Shown here: positions 18,479-26,454 of the stretch, one piece after another
How the letters are laid out: the number at the start of each line of letters is the position of its first letter
Position numbering within the stretch: position 1 is the stretch's first letter
Assembly: GCF_014803895.1 (NCBI RefSeq)
Contig: NZ_JAAVAU010000011.1
Coordinates: 1-64,000 of the forward strand
DNA: 64,000 nt
Reading direction: 5' to 3'
DNA from: Lactobacillus sp.
Lineage (GTDB): Bacteria > Bacillota > Bacilli > Lactobacillales > Lactobacillaceae
Position numbers and translations under genes: made by a program
Notes under the pieces: generated by a model
The model's input: only the letters and a program-made list of their open reading frames with translations
Told to the model about the DNA's origin: nothing
The model's database searches: none

Positions 18479-18841
18479 TTACTTAACAGTTACAGTAGCA
18501 CCAACTTCTTCAAGTTTAGCCTTGATATCGTTAGCTTCGTCTTCGGAAACAGCTTCCTTAACGTTCTTAGGTGCACCATCAACAAGATCCTTAGAATCCT
18601 TAAGGCCAAGACCAGTGATGTCACGTACAACCTTGATAACCTTAACTTTTTCTTGACCAACGTCAGTTAATTCAACATCAAATTCAGTCTTTTCAGCAGC
18701 ACCTGCGCCTGCACCTGCAGCAGCAACTGGAGCAGCAGCTGAAACGCCAAATTCATCTTCGATAGCTTTTACTAAGTCGTTCAATTCAAGGATTGATGCG
18801 TCTTTTAAAGCTTCAATAATCTTATCAGTATCTAAAGCCAT
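18479..18841 (-). CDS. rplL: 50S ribosomal protein L7/L12
   Basis: The ribosomal stalk protein that recruits translational GTPases. It has 120 residues: an N-terminal dimerisation helix ([15 protein letters not shown]), an Ala/Gly-rich hinge, and a C-terminal factor-binding domain ([17 protein letters not shown]). It lies 41 bp after rplJ and is followed by a terminator. Confidence 0.98.
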   Translation of the reverse strand: MALDTDKIIEALKDASILELNDLVKAIEDEFGVSAAAPVAAAGAGAGAAEKTEFDVELTDVGQEKVKVIKVVRDITGLGLKDSKDLVDGAPKNVKEAVSEDEANDIKAKLEEVGATVTVK

Positions 18842-18882
18842 TATAAGTTTCCTCCAAAATAATATTTTTTAAATTTACGAAA

Positions 18883-19383
18883 TTATTCGTCTTTAGAATC
18901 AGCAACAGCCTTAACAGCATATGCCACGTTGCGAACAGGTGCTTGCAATACAGAAAGAAGCATTGAAAGTAAACCTTCGCGACCTGGAATAGCAGCAAGT
19001 TTCTTGATTTCTTCTTGGCTGGCAACCTTACCTTCGAGCATACCACCCTTAATAGATAATGCTTCAACATTATCTTCGTATTTAGAAACAATACGAGCTG
19101 GTTCAGTAATATCATCTGCGTTATCAGTATAAACAACAGCAGTTGGACCTACGAAAGTATCTTCTAAACCTTCGATACCAGCCTTTTCAGCAGCACGTCT
19201 TAAGTAAGTATTCTTGATGACTTTCATCTTAACATCAGAATCACGTAATTCTTGACGTAAGTTAGTAACTTCTTCAACAGTTAAACCTAAGTAATCAACT
19301 ATTAAAATAGCTTTAGCATTCTTAAGTTCTTCTGCAAAAGCGTCAACAAGTTTTTCTTTAGCAGCAATAGCAGCTTTACTCAA
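18883..19383 (-). CDS. rplJ: 50S ribosomal protein L10
   Basis: The stalk base protein that anchors L7/L12 dimers. The correct start is TTG at 19383, 8 bp after GGAGG, giving 166 residues starting [11 protein letters not shown]; an open frame extending to 19515 only runs through the leader RNA. Family segments include [17 protein letters not shown] and GPTAVVYT. It is regulated by binding of L10(L12)4 to its own leader. Confidence 0.97.
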   Translation of the reverse strand: MSKAAIAAKEKLVDAFAEELKNAKAILIVDYLGLTVEEVTNLRQELRDSDVKMKVIKNTYLRRAAEKAGIEGLEDTFVGPTAVVYTDNADDITEPARIVSKYEDNVEALSIKGGMLEGKVASQEEIKKLAAIPGREGLLSMLLSVLQAPVRNVAYAVKAVADSKDE

Positions 19384-19419
19384 TGAATTCACCTCCAAAA
19401 ATACTTTAAGATAAATTCT

Positions 19420-19541
19420 ATCAGCCGAAATTAAAACTCCATGCCAAAAAGACATGGAGTAGTTTAATACTCTTTGTTTTTCTGGCCTCGGCGGGATATT
19501 AAGGCATCTTGCCACCCGAGTCTTAGGTAGAATTTACTTCG
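19420..19541 (-). ncRNA. Ribosomal protein L10 leader
   Basis: The 5' untranslated region of rplJ-rplL. The GCAAGATGCC region and CCCGCCGAGG segment resemble the L10 binding fold. A downstream terminator-like hairpin follows (arms 19436-19443 and 19453-19460, ACTCCATG/CATGGAGT, then TTTTAATTT). Its position and hairpin arrangement match the known autoregulatory L10 leader. Confidence 0.8.
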
Positions 19542-19547
19542 ACTAAT

Positions 19548-19576
19548 ACTTTACTAGGTATCAGAGTTAATGTCAA
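19548..19576 (-). promoter_or_regulatory. rplJ-rplL promoter
   Basis: A perfect TTGACA and a TAAAGT -10 with 17-bp spacer, starting the L10 leader at about 19541. Confidence 0.7.
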
Positions 19577-19600
19577 CAATTAATCTAAAAAATATCTAAA

Positions 19601-20434
19601 TTATTCTTTCTTTTTTAGCCATTGCTTAAATTTATGCCATTCAGTACCATTAGTTTTTGACTTCAATGCTTCGATTTCAGATTTTAATTCATTATTTTGA
19701 ACCACCAGTTGCTTATTTTGCTCTGTTAGCTTATCTAATTTTTCCAAAATTAATTGTAAATTATCATTACTGCTAACTGCATATTTATTAGAATGTCTCA
19801 TGACATGCGTAGTTAATGATGATGTCAATACACCAATAATTCCGATTCCAAGCAACATCATGATTAAAGCTACCGTTTTCCCCATAATACTATGGGGAAC
19901 TAAAGTTTTATCAGCGATATCACCATATCCAACAGTTGAAGCTGTTGAAATTGCCCACCAAAAAGCATCATCAAGTGATACATGTTCAGTTAAAGATATA
20001 ACTACAGATCCCAATAATAAAAATGTAATAGCAAAGTAAATAACATATAGTAATCCATGAGTATGGAAAGTTTTGCGCAGTCGTCCAACTACACCCGCTA
20101 ATCTTACTAAACGTAATAATTTAATCGGTATTTGAAGATTAACACTAATTATTCTAGTCCAAGCAAATAAAATACTAATTGGAATAATAGAAAGTAATTC
20201 AAATATATTATTTTTAAAAAATTTTTGTTTATCTTTAGCCTGCGACAGCCTTACAAAATAATCAATAGCAAAAATACACAAAATTATATTATTAACCCAA
20301 AACCATTTACTAGTTGGATCATCCAAACGTACCAAAGCCGCATAATCCAATACAATTAAAATAATTGTAATAATTGCTAAACCAGCCATCCCCCATTTAT
20401 ATATACTTTTCTTAGACAGCTGTAGTTGTTTCAT
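19601..20434 (-). CDS. Voltage-gated-type potassium channel
   Basis: An integral membrane K+ channel subunit of 277 residues. It has six membrane segments and an arginine-rich S4 around residues 105-121 (KLLRLVRLAGVVGRLRK). The selectivity filter TVGYGD is at 167-172. The C-terminus (about 220-262) is a predicted coiled coil (LEKLDKLTEQNKQL), likely for tetramer assembly. No cyclic-nucleotide or RCK domain is present. GGAGAAGGTGA precedes the ATG. It sits alone between the rplKA and rplJL units with its own candidate promoter. Confidence 0.9.
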   Translation of the reverse strand: MKQLQLSKKSIYKWGMAGLAIITIILIVLDYAALVRLDDPTSKWFWVNNIILCIFAIDYFVRLSQAKDKQKFFKNNIFELLSIIPISILFAWTRIISVNLQIPIKLLRLVRLAGVVGRLRKTFHTHGLLYVIYFAITFLLLGSVVISLTEHVSLDDAFWWAISTASTVGYGDIADKTLVPHSIMGKTVALIMMLLGIGIIGVLTSSLTTHVMRHSNKYAVSSNDNLQLILEKLDKLTEQNKQLVVQNNELKSEIEALKSKTNGTEWHKFKQWLKKKE

Positions 20435-20468
20435 AACTTCACCTTCTCCTTTTTATGAACATGTAATA

Positions 20469-20498
20469 ATTGTATCTTATACTTATATATCTATTCAA
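20469..20498 (-). promoter_or_regulatory. Candidate promoter of the potassium channel gene
   Basis: Minus-strand TTGAAT and TACAAT at 18-bp spacing, about 35 bp before the start codon. Confidence 0.5.
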
Positions 20499-20513
20499 AT
20501 TCATTATTAAGAC

Positions 20514-20548
20514 AAAAAACCACCCTTCTTAATTGAAAGGTGGTTTTT
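20514..20548 (-). terminator. Terminator after rplA
   Basis: Minus-strand arms AAAACCACCTTTC and GAAGGGTGGTTTT around a 6-nt loop, ending in a T-run, 18 bp past the rplA stop codon. Confidence 0.85.
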
Positions 20549-20566
20549 ATTAATTTTAAATAATAA

Positions 20567-21259
20567 TTAGTCTAAGTTCAATGGATCCAAGTGGATACCA
20601 GGGCCAAAGGTTGCAGAAACAGCAACACTCTTAATGTATTGACCCTTAGCTGATGCAGGACGTGCACGAACAATAACGTCACGTAATGCATTAAAGTTTT
20701 CTGCTAACTTATCAGCTTCAAATGAAACCTTACCAATTGGTGCGTGAATCAAGCCTTGCTTGTCAACACGGTATTCTACTTGACCAGCCTTAACGTTTTG
20801 AACAGCTTTAGCAACGTCCATAGTTACAGTACCAGTCTTAGGGTTTGGCATTAAGCCCTTAGGTCCCAATACACGACCTAAACGACCAACTTTAGCCATC
20901 ATCATTGGAGTAGCAACAACAACGTCAAAGTCTAAGTAACCATCTTGAATCTTAGCTACTAAATCATCGCTACCAACTTCATCAGCGCCTGCTTCTTTAG
21001 CAGCTTCTGCTTGTGGACCTTCAGCAAATACAACAACCTTTTGGGTCTTACCAGTACCGTTAGGTAAAACGATAGAACCACGAATTTGTTGATCAGCTTG
21101 TTTTGGATCTACAGATAAGTTGTAAGCAACTTCAATAGTTGCATCAAAGTTTGCGTATGAAGTTTCTTTAGCTAACTCCATAGCTTCGTTTACTGTATAA
21201 AATTTATTTGAATCAACTTTCTTAGCTGCTTCTAAATATTTCTTACCATGCTTTGCCAT
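20567..21259 (-). CDS. rplA: 50S ribosomal protein L1
   Basis: Forms the mobile L1 stalk near the E-site and represses its own operon. The 230-residue length is normal. The conserved segments [28 protein letters not shown] (split over 120-147) and the RPASAKGQY motif are clear. GGAGG precedes the ATG. It follows rplK, with a 100-bp spacer that may hold the L1 binding site. Confidence 0.98.
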   Translation of the reverse strand: MAKHGKKYLEAAKKVDSNKFYTVNEAMELAKETSYANFDATIEVAYNLSVDPKQADQQIRGSIVLPNGTGKTQKVVVFAEGPQAEAAKEAGADEVGSDDLVAKIQDGYLDFDVVVATPMMMAKVGRLGRVLGPKGLMPNPKTGTVTMDVAKAVQNVKAGQVEYRVDKQGLIHAPIGKVSFEADKLAENFNALRDVIVRARPASAKGQYIKSVAVSATFGPGIHLDPLNLD

Positions 21260-21279
21260 GTAAAAATTCCTCCTGAAAA

Positions 21280-21313
21280 TGTGGTCAAACGAGTCTTCTC
21301 AAACTCTCCCACC
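21280..21313 (-). promoter_or_regulatory. Candidate L1 binding site in the rplK-rplA spacer
   Basis: On the minus strand GGTGGGAGAG is followed by a small GAGTTT...AGACTC hairpin and TGACCAC, so GTGG/CCAC close an asymmetric loop. The GGTGGGAG stretch resembles the L1 target on 23S rRNA. The structure is seen; the regulatory role is inferred. Confidence 0.45.
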
Positions 21314-21361
21314 TTGATTCGTTAATTTTGATTAACGATCCGACATTACTAGAAACGAAGA

Positions 21362-21787
21362 TTAGTCTTCAACTTCGAAGCCCATGCTTCTAGCAGTACC
21401 TTCAATCATGCGCATAGCAGCTTCAACATCTGCAGCGTTTAGATCTTTCATCTTGGTTTCGGCAATTTCCTTAACTTGATCCTTAGTTACCTTAGCAACC
21501 TTCTTGGTGTTAGGTTCACCAGAACCCTTATCAACCTTAGCTGCCTTCTTCAAAAGAACAGCTGCTGGTGGGGTCTTAGTAATGAATTCGAATGAACGAT
21601 CTTCATATACAGTAATAACTACAGGGATAATCATACCCTTTTGATCAGCAGTACGAGCGTTGAAGTCCTTAGTGAAACCAACGATGTTGATTCCAGCTTG
21701 ACCCAATGCAGGACCAACTGGAGGTGCAGGAGTTGCTGCACCAGCAGGAATTTGCAGTTTAACTACGTTAATAACTTTCTTTGCCAC
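21362..21787 (-). CDS. rplK: 50S ribosomal protein L11
   Basis: The GTPase-centre protein, with an N-terminal domain rich in Pro/Gly ([19 protein letters not shown]). I choose GTG at 21787 (141 residues, MAKKVINV), 8 bp after GGAGG; a TTG at 21793 is only 2 bp from the site. First gene of rplK-rplA. Confidence 0.97.
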   Translation of the reverse strand: MAKKVINVVKLQIPAGAATPAPPVGPALGQAGINIVGFTKDFNARTADQKGMIIPVVITVYEDRSFEFITKTPPAAVLLKKAAKVDKGSGEPNTKKVAKVTKDQVKEIAETKMKDLNAADVEAAMRMIEGTARSMGFEVED

Positions 21788-21871
21788 GGTCAATACCTCC
21801 TTGATTCCGTGATGCGGTTATAATGGAGAAATTTCCTGTTTCCCCTCCCACAGTAATACAGATACTGTGTT

Positions 21872-21900
21872 ATTCTATCATCATTTCTTTATCTTGACAA
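21872..21900 (-). promoter_or_regulatory. rplK-rplA promoter
   Basis: TTGTCA and TAGAAT at 17-bp spacing on the minus strand. The leader then contains a CACAGT/ACTGTG hairpin before the ribosome site. Confidence 0.65.
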
Positions 21901-21909
21901 TACTTTAGT

Positions 21910-22464
21910 TTAATCGTCTAACTTTTTAACTTGATCATACTCTAATTCTGCATTAGTTTGACGACCAAACATATCAATCACGGCAGTTAATTTTGCCTTT
22001 TCTGGATCAAGTTCAGTAATCTTACCTGTTAATCCGTTAAAGGCTCCCCCAGTAATAGTAACAGTTTCACCAATTTCATAGTCAACATCTGGCATTTGCT
22101 TAGCCGGTTGACCTTGCGCCTTCAAAATTCTTTCTACTTCATCATCATAAAGTGGAGAAGGCTTAGAACCACCACCGTGACTACCAATAAAACCAGTTAC
22201 GTTTGGAGTGTTTCTGACAACAAACCAACTTTCGTCAGTCATTACCATTTCTACTAAAACGTAACCAGGAAAAACTTTTTCGTCCACTTCTTGCTTTTTA
22301 CCACGAACAACTTCAGTTTTTTGCTCTTCTGGAATAACTACACGAAAAATGTAGTCTTGCATCCCCATAGATTGAGCACGTGAAAGCAAATCCTTTTTAA
22401 CTTTATCTTCGTAGCCAGAGTAAGTGTGGACTACATACCATTGTTTCTTGCTGGTTTCAACCAT
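21910..22464 (-). CDS. nusG: Transcription termination/antitermination protein NusG
   Basis: Binds RNA polymerase and modulates pausing and Rho-dependent termination. The 184 residues contain the NGN domain (KQWYVVHTYSGYEDKVKKDL near the start, VFPGYVLVEM) and a C-terminal KOW motif (GAFNGLTGKI). The ATG at 22464 follows AAGGAG by about 6 bp; an upstream in-frame ATG at 22497 is unsupported. It is part of the sigH-rpmG-secE-nusG order, but a hairpin separates it from secE. Confidence 0.96.
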   Translation of the reverse strand: MVETSKKQWYVVHTYSGYEDKVKKDLLSRAQSMGMQDYIFRVVIPEEQKTEVVRGKKQEVDEKVFPGYVLVEMVMTDESWFVVRNTPNVTGFIGSHGGGSKPSPLYDDEVERILKAQGQPAKQMPDVDYEIGETVTITGGAFNGLTGKITELDPEKAKLTAVIDMFGRQTNAELEYDQVKKLDD

Positions 22465-22495
22465 GTTTTTGCTCCTTATTAAAACTAATGCAAAC

Positions 22496-22521
22496 AAAAA
22501 AACCTCACATGGAGGTTTTCA
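22496..22521 (-). terminator. Terminator/attenuator between secE and nusG
   Basis: Minus-strand arms AAAACCTC and GAGGTTTT with a 5-nt loop, running into TTTTTTT. It lies after secE and within the likely nusG leader, 32 bp before the nusG start. Confidence 0.8.
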
Positions 22522-22530
22522 ATTAGCTGT

Positions 22531-22539
22531 ATTATATCA
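22531..22539 (-). promoter_or_regulatory. Extended -10 promoter ahead of nusG
   Basis: Minus-strand TGATATAAT, a perfect -10 with the TGn extension and no obvious -35, 14 bp past the secE stop codon. It would start RNA right at the hairpin before nusG. Confidence 0.5.
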
Positions 22540-22550
22540 TAGATTTGGAC

Positions 22551-22721
22551 TTATAAGAATAATTGTGTCATATAGCTGAACAATAAATCCAATAAACCCA
22601 GGTAAGCGGCAAAAAGAATTGAGCTACCTACAACCACACTAGTATCACGTCTATTTTGTTTCCAACTTGGCCATGATACTTTTTTCATTGTCTGGCCTAC
22701 ACTTTTGAAAAACTTAATCAT
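22551..22721 (-). CDS. secE: Preprotein translocase subunit SecE
   Basis: A single-span translocase subunit of 56 residues: a cytoplasmic amphipathic part with VSWPSWKQNRRDT, then one C-terminal membrane segment. The ATG at 22721 is just after the rpmG stop; an open frame upstream runs through rpmG in another frame and is not part of the protein. Confidence 0.94.
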   Translation of the reverse strand: MIKFFKSVGQTMKKVSWPSWKQNRRDTSVVVGSSILFAAYLGLLDLLFSYMTQLFL

Positions 22722-22726
22722 GCCTC

Positions 22727-22876
22727 TTACCTCGTTTCCTTGTGGAGAGTTTGAGTTCCACAATGTTTACAAAACTTTTTTAGTTCAAGTCTTTGAGTCC
22801 GATTCTTGCTTGCAGTAATGGAATAATTACGTGATCCACATACTGTACAAGCAAGGGATGCTTTCTTTACTGCCAT
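22727..22876 (-). CDS. rpmG: 50S ribosomal protein L33
   Basis: A 49-residue protein easily missed by length cut-offs. It starts [14 protein letters not shown] and ends [14 protein letters not shown]. Two CxxC pairs (CTVC, CKHC) make this the zinc-binding form of L33. It is preceded by a TAGGAGTGAT-type ribosome site and ends 5 bp before secE. The order sigma factor-rpmG-secE-nusG is conserved with Bacillus, here broken by an inserted block. Confidence 0.92.
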   Translation of the reverse strand: MAVKKASLACTVCGSRNYSITASKNRTQRLELKKFCKHCGTQTLHKETR

Positions 22877-22943
22877 AAAATCACTCCTAAACTGCAACTA
22901 TATTAGCAAAAATTACTTCTTAAAGCAATATCGAGTTATTTTA

Positions 22944-23825
22944 TTAATCTTTCTCCGAGTAAACAATATTATCAACATGGATAAAGCGAGCGTTATTATT
23001 TTGGGCAGCATTTAATAATTGACCTACATAGGCAATGAACTCATTAGAAGCTTGAACTGCGCCAGGTACAACTTTGACATCATCGATATCATAATCTTCA
23101 TCTTTAAATTCTTGCATCAATTTAGTCATGTACTTCTTCGGAGTAGCTGAATTTACCCCATCATTCTTAGTGTAGTTAGTACTTGTCTTAATAGACTTGC
23201 CATCTTTATCTATTTGATCATATGTTAAACTACTTACTTTACCATTTTTAATTACTAACACATAAGTTTGACGATAACCATTTTTATTAGGATTTTTTTC
23301 TGTCAACTTATAAGTACCATCATGGTATTTATCCGTATTTTTAATATGAATAGTTGAAGTCTTACCCTTTTGAGCGGCACTAAATAACTGAACAGCATAA
23401 TTTTGTAATCTGTGAGCACCATCAACATCTTTTTTAACAGAATCAATCCATCGTGGATCATTAGCATTAGCAGCCCAATCTTTATTTAACTGCTTAGTCT
23501 CTTTAGTAATCAGAGTCTTACCGTTCTTATCCAGTTCCTTATAGGTAGTCTTAATTACTTTCCCACCTTTAACAATCATTGACATTTCAACACGGTAGCC
23601 ATCTTCAACATCGTTTTCTAATAATCGATACTTACCATCTTTTAAATCTGCCCCAGCGACTTTTTTAGAGGTAGTCTTTTTAGTTGAACTTGAAGACTTT
23701 TCTACCTTACTGCTTTTTGCAGAAGATGAATCACTAGATTTGCTTGAACTATTTGAACATGCTGAAAGCATTACAGCTGATAATGCAACTGCACTTACAC
23801 TATAAATAATTTTTCTTAATTTCAT
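22944..23825 (-). CDS. Lipoprotein with two degenerate FMN-binding-like repeats
   Basis: A cell-surface lipoprotein of 293 residues. The signal peptide ends in the lipobox VMLSAC (Cys23) and is followed by a Ser/Lys-rich linker (24-55). Two related domains follow, each opening with DGxY and containing GYR..., GKV and a Y-x-x-(L/I)DK(N/D)GK turn (about 60-105 and 168-213). This resembles the extracellular FMN-binding-domain lipoproteins (COG4939 type). The usual S/T-GAT-x-S flavin attachment motif is not intact: VDGAHR is in the first copy and VPGAVQAS in the second. It is divergent from glpF. Function unknown. Confidence 0.7.
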   Translation of the reverse strand: MKLRKIIYSVSAVALSAVMLSACSNSSSKSSDSSSAKSSKVEKSSSSTKKTTSKKVAGADLKDGKYRLLENDVEDGYRVEMSMIVKGGKVIKTTYKELDKNGKTLITKETKQLNKDWAANANDPRWIDSVKKDVDGAHRLQNYAVQLFSAAQKGKTSTIHIKNTDKYHDGTYKLTEKNPNKNGYRQTYVLVIKNGKVSSLTYDQIDKDGKSIKTSTNYTKNDGVNSATPKKYMTKLMQEFKDEDYDIDDVKVVPGAVQASNEFIAYVGQLLNAAQNNNARFIHVDNIVYSEKD

Positions 23826-23880
23826 TTTTCATACCATTTCTAAAAAGTAATATATATACTTCTTTTACACCATTAATGTA

Positions 23881-23909
23881 ATTTTAATGCACTAAATGAA
23901 TAGGTGCAA
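23881..23909 (-). promoter_or_regulatory. Promoter of the lipoprotein gene
   Basis: Minus-strand TTGCAC and TAAAAT at 17-bp spacing, about 55 bp before the start codon. Confidence 0.6.
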
Positions 23910-24050
23910 GAGATGCTCTTTAGAAAAATTTAAACTAATTTTGACTAACTATAAATAAGAATCACTATACATTTATAGGCAACTAACAAAAAAAGTAAAA
24001 AAATGCAACTTTTTTGCCTCGTATGTCTATCCAAATTAGCTTATTTTAGG

Positions 24051-24056
24051 TATAAT
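24051..24056 (+). promoter_or_regulatory. -10 element before glpF
   Basis: A perfect TATAAT 52 bp before the glpF ATG. No good -35 at 16-18 bp (TATCCA only), so the promoter may need an activator. AGGGGG lies about 11 bp before the start codon. Confidence 0.45.
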
Positions 24057-24107
24057 CATCTCTTGGATTATATTTTTCGATTATTTTTTCAGGGGGAAAA
24101 AGTATAA

Positions 24108-24860
24108 ATGCAACATACTTGGATGATAAAGTACTTTGCGGAATTTATAGGAACCGCTATTTTAGTACTTTTGGGAAACGGTGCAGTAGCTAACGCAATG
24201 CTAAAAGGTACCGCTGGTAATAATCAAGATGATAAGGCTAATGGTGGTTGGCTCTTAATCGCTTGGGGATTCGGATTTGGGGTTATGATTCCTGCGTTTC
24301 TTTTTGGATCAATTTCAGGAAATCATTTAAACCCAGCCGTAACACTTGCCCAAGCAGCCGCTGGTGCCTTTCCTTGGTCACATGTGTTACCTTATATCAT
24401 TGCTCAAATGCTTGGTGCAATGGTAGGGCAACTATTAGTAGTAGCTCTTTACTACCCATATATTAAGGAAACTGATGACGTAGATGCTATTTTTGGTAGT
24501 TTCTCAACATCTGATTATGCAAATAGTAAACTTAATGGTTTTATTACAGAATTTATTGATACTGCTATTTTGCTTTTCTGTGCAGTTGGACTTTACCGTG
24601 GAATGTTCTACCACCAATCAATCGATATTGCTAATATCGGAGTAGGGTTCTTAATTACTGCTCTTGTTATGTCAGGTGGTGGTCCAGCTGGTCCTGCTCT
24701 TAACCCAGCTCGTGACTTAGGACCTCGTTTAGTTTACACATTCTTACCATTACCACATAAAGGTTCATCTCACTGGGAATACGGTTGGGTACCTGTACTT
24801 GCTCCTATCTTAGGAGGAACTTGTGGTGCTTTACTTTACAAAGTGATTTTTGGAATTTAA
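24108..24860 (+). CDS. glpF: Aquaglyceroporin (glycerol facilitator family)
   Basis: A membrane channel for glycerol, water or small solutes such as lactic acid or dihydroxyacetone. The 250 residues have six membrane spans and two half-helices with NPA motifs (GNHLNPAVT and PALNPARDLGPR). The Asp after the second NPAR is the mark of glyceroporins rather than strict aquaporins. A terminator follows, then a glycerate kinase gene. Confidence 0.93.
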   Translation: MQHTWMIKYFAEFIGTAILVLLGNGAVANAMLKGTAGNNQDDKANGGWLLIAWGFGFGVMIPAFLFGSISGNHLNPAVTLAQAAAGAFPWSHVLPYIIAQMLGAMVGQLLVVALYYPYIKETDDVDAIFGSFSTSDYANSKLNGFITEFIDTAILLFCAVGLYRGMFYHQSIDIANIGVGFLITALVMSGGGPAGPALNPARDLGPRLVYTFLPLPHKGSSHWEYGWVPVLAPILGGTCGALLYKVIFGI

Positions 24861-24872
24861 TATTACTATTTA

Positions 24873-24903
24873 AACTGCTAAGATTAGTCTTAGCAGTTTT
24901 TTT
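24873..24903 (+). terminator. Terminator after glpF
   Basis: Arms AACTGCTAAG and CTTAGCAGTT with a 6-nt loop, followed by a run of seven T residues. Confidence 0.85.
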
Positions 24904-24929
24904 GTACAAAAATTAGAAAGAAGATTTTT

Positions 24930-26078
24930 ATGAAAATTATAATTGCACCAGATTCCTTTAAAGGCTCATTATCCGCAAAGCAGGCAGCCTATTGCATCAA
25001 AAATGGACTTAAAGTTTCATTTCCAAACGCTACCTTTGAGTTAATCCCAATGGCTGATGGTGGAGAAGGAACAATGCAAGCATTAGTCGATGCGACAAAT
25101 GGTGAAATATTTTCCAAAGAAGTTAAAAATCCACTTGGATTAACTACTCAAGCAAAATTTGGAATTTTAGGTGATCAAAAAACTGCAGTTATTGAAATGG
25201 CAGAAGCTAGTGGCCTCCAATATGTAGATTCTGCCACTGCTAATCCCCTGCTTACTAGTACCTATGGGACCGGTGAATTAATCAAAGCTGCACTAGATAA
25301 GCATGTAAAAAAGATTATCATTGGCCTTGGTGGCAGTGCTACAAATGACGGTGGTGCCGGTATGGCTCAAGCACTTGGAATCAAATTACTTGATTCTAAT
25401 GGGAATGAATTAGAACCAGGTGGGGGAAATTTAAATAATCTAATGCAGATTGATATGCAAAATTTAGACCCTCGATTACAAAATATTGAAATTATTTTAG
25501 CTAGTGATGTAACTAACCCTTTAACTGGAGCTAACGGAGCATCAAAAATATTCGGTCCCCAAAAAGGCGCTACAACTCAAATGATTGAAGTTTTAGATAG
25601 TAATTTGCATCATTTTGCCAGTGTAGTTAAGCGTGACTTAGGTACAGACTTTGAAAACTATCCTGGTTCTGGAGCTGCTGGTGGGTTAGGTTTTGGCCTT
25701 CTTAGTTTCACCAAAGCAAGCTTACACGCTGGCGTGGAAGTCGTTTTATCACTCAATAAATTTAGAGATAAAGTTAAAGATGCTGATATTATCTTTACAG
25801 GTGAAGGTGCTACAGATTATCAAACCCAATTTGGTAAAACTCCATTTGGTGTCGCCAAAGCCGCAAAAGATATTGTTCCTAATGCACCCGTAATTATCTT
25901 GACAGGTAATATTGGTAAAAACGTAGATTCTCTCTATAAATCAGGTAAAATAGATGCAATTTTTTCTACGGAAAGTGGGGCAAAAGATTTAACTACAGCA
26001 ATCAAAGACAGCCATCATGATCTTACCCAAACTGCAGAAAATATTGGCAGATTAATAAAAACTCTAAAATTCAATTAA
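24930..26078 (+). CDS. Glycerate kinase
   Basis: Phosphorylates glycerate (GarK/GlxK family, ATP-dependent). The 382 residues begin KIIIAPDSFKGSLSAKQAA, the family signature, with MADGGEGTMQAL, GLGGSATNDGGAGMAQALG and FTGEGATDYQTQFGK further on. It follows glpF on the plus strand but is separated from it by a terminator. Any link to glycerol use is only suggested by adjacency. Confidence 0.93.
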   Translation: MKIIIAPDSFKGSLSAKQAAYCIKNGLKVSFPNATFELIPMADGGEGTMQALVDATNGEIFSKEVKNPLGLTTQAKFGILGDQKTAVIEMAEASGLQYVDSATANPLLTSTYGTGELIKAALDKHVKKIIIGLGGSATNDGGAGMAQALGIKLLDSNGNELEPGGGNLNNLMQIDMQNLDPRLQNIEIILASDVTNPLTGANGASKIFGPQKGATTQMIEVLDSNLHHFASVVKRDLGTDFENYPGSGAAGGLGFGLLSFTKASLHAGVEVVLSLNKFRDKVKDADIIFTGEGATDYQTQFGKTPFGVAKAAKDIVPNAPVIILTGNIGKNVDSLYKSGKIDAIFSTESGAKDLTTAIKDSHHDLTQTAENIGRLIKTLKFN

Positions 26079-26107
26079 AAAAGACAATCCAAAGGATTGT
26101 CTTTTTT
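26077..26107. terminator. Bidirectional terminator after glycerate kinase
   Basis: Perfect 14-bp arms (26077-26090, 26094-26107) with A- and T-runs at the ends. It starts on the stop codon and can also stop the converging gene at 26160. Confidence 0.85.
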
Positions 26108-26159
26108 GGTGGTCAAACTAATGCGTGACCACTGTTCGTAGAATTTTAGGAAATTACTA

Positions 26160-26375
26160 TTACTTTTTAAGATTTTCGTTTATAAAGACTTCGATTTTAT
26201 CATCAGAGTCTTTCAAAAATGGAAGCATAGCTTCTTCTGTCTTCATGGTATCATGACCATTGCTTTCCATGAAGTAGTCCCAAAGGGCATCTCTTACTGG
26301 AAGCTCTGAATCACTCCAATCAAAGACCTCATTCATGCGACGATCTAATAAATCTGTCTTAATAATTTCTGCCAT
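26160..26375 (-). CDS. Conserved-looking small acidic protein, unknown
   Basis: A soluble 71-residue protein rich in Asp and Glu, with no membrane segment or known motif; the centre reads [24 protein letters not shown] sits 8 bp before the ATG, and a perfect TATAAT lies further upstream, so it is well supported as a gene. It follows the sigma factor gene but seems separately transcribed. I do not recognise the family. Confidence 0.75.
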   Translation of the reverse strand: MAEIIKTDLLDRRMNEVFDWSDSELPVRDALWDYFMESNGHDTMKTEEAMLPFLKDSDDKIEVFINENLKK

Positions 26376-26409
26376 CTTAAATACCTCCTAAATAACTTCT
26401 ACAATTCTT

Positions 26410-26437
26410 ATTATAGTCCCTTTTCTTAAAAGTGACA
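26410..26437 (-). promoter_or_regulatory. Promoter of the 71-residue protein gene
   Basis: Minus-strand TATAAT at 26410-26415, with TGTCAC 16 bp upstream as a modest -35. Confidence 0.5.
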
Positions 26438-26454
26438 CAATTTTAACTTGATTT

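Noticed and set aside
19384..19515. N-terminal extension of rplJ through the leader
   Set aside because: It reads through the L10 leader hairpins; TTG at 19383 with GGAGG gives the normal protein length.
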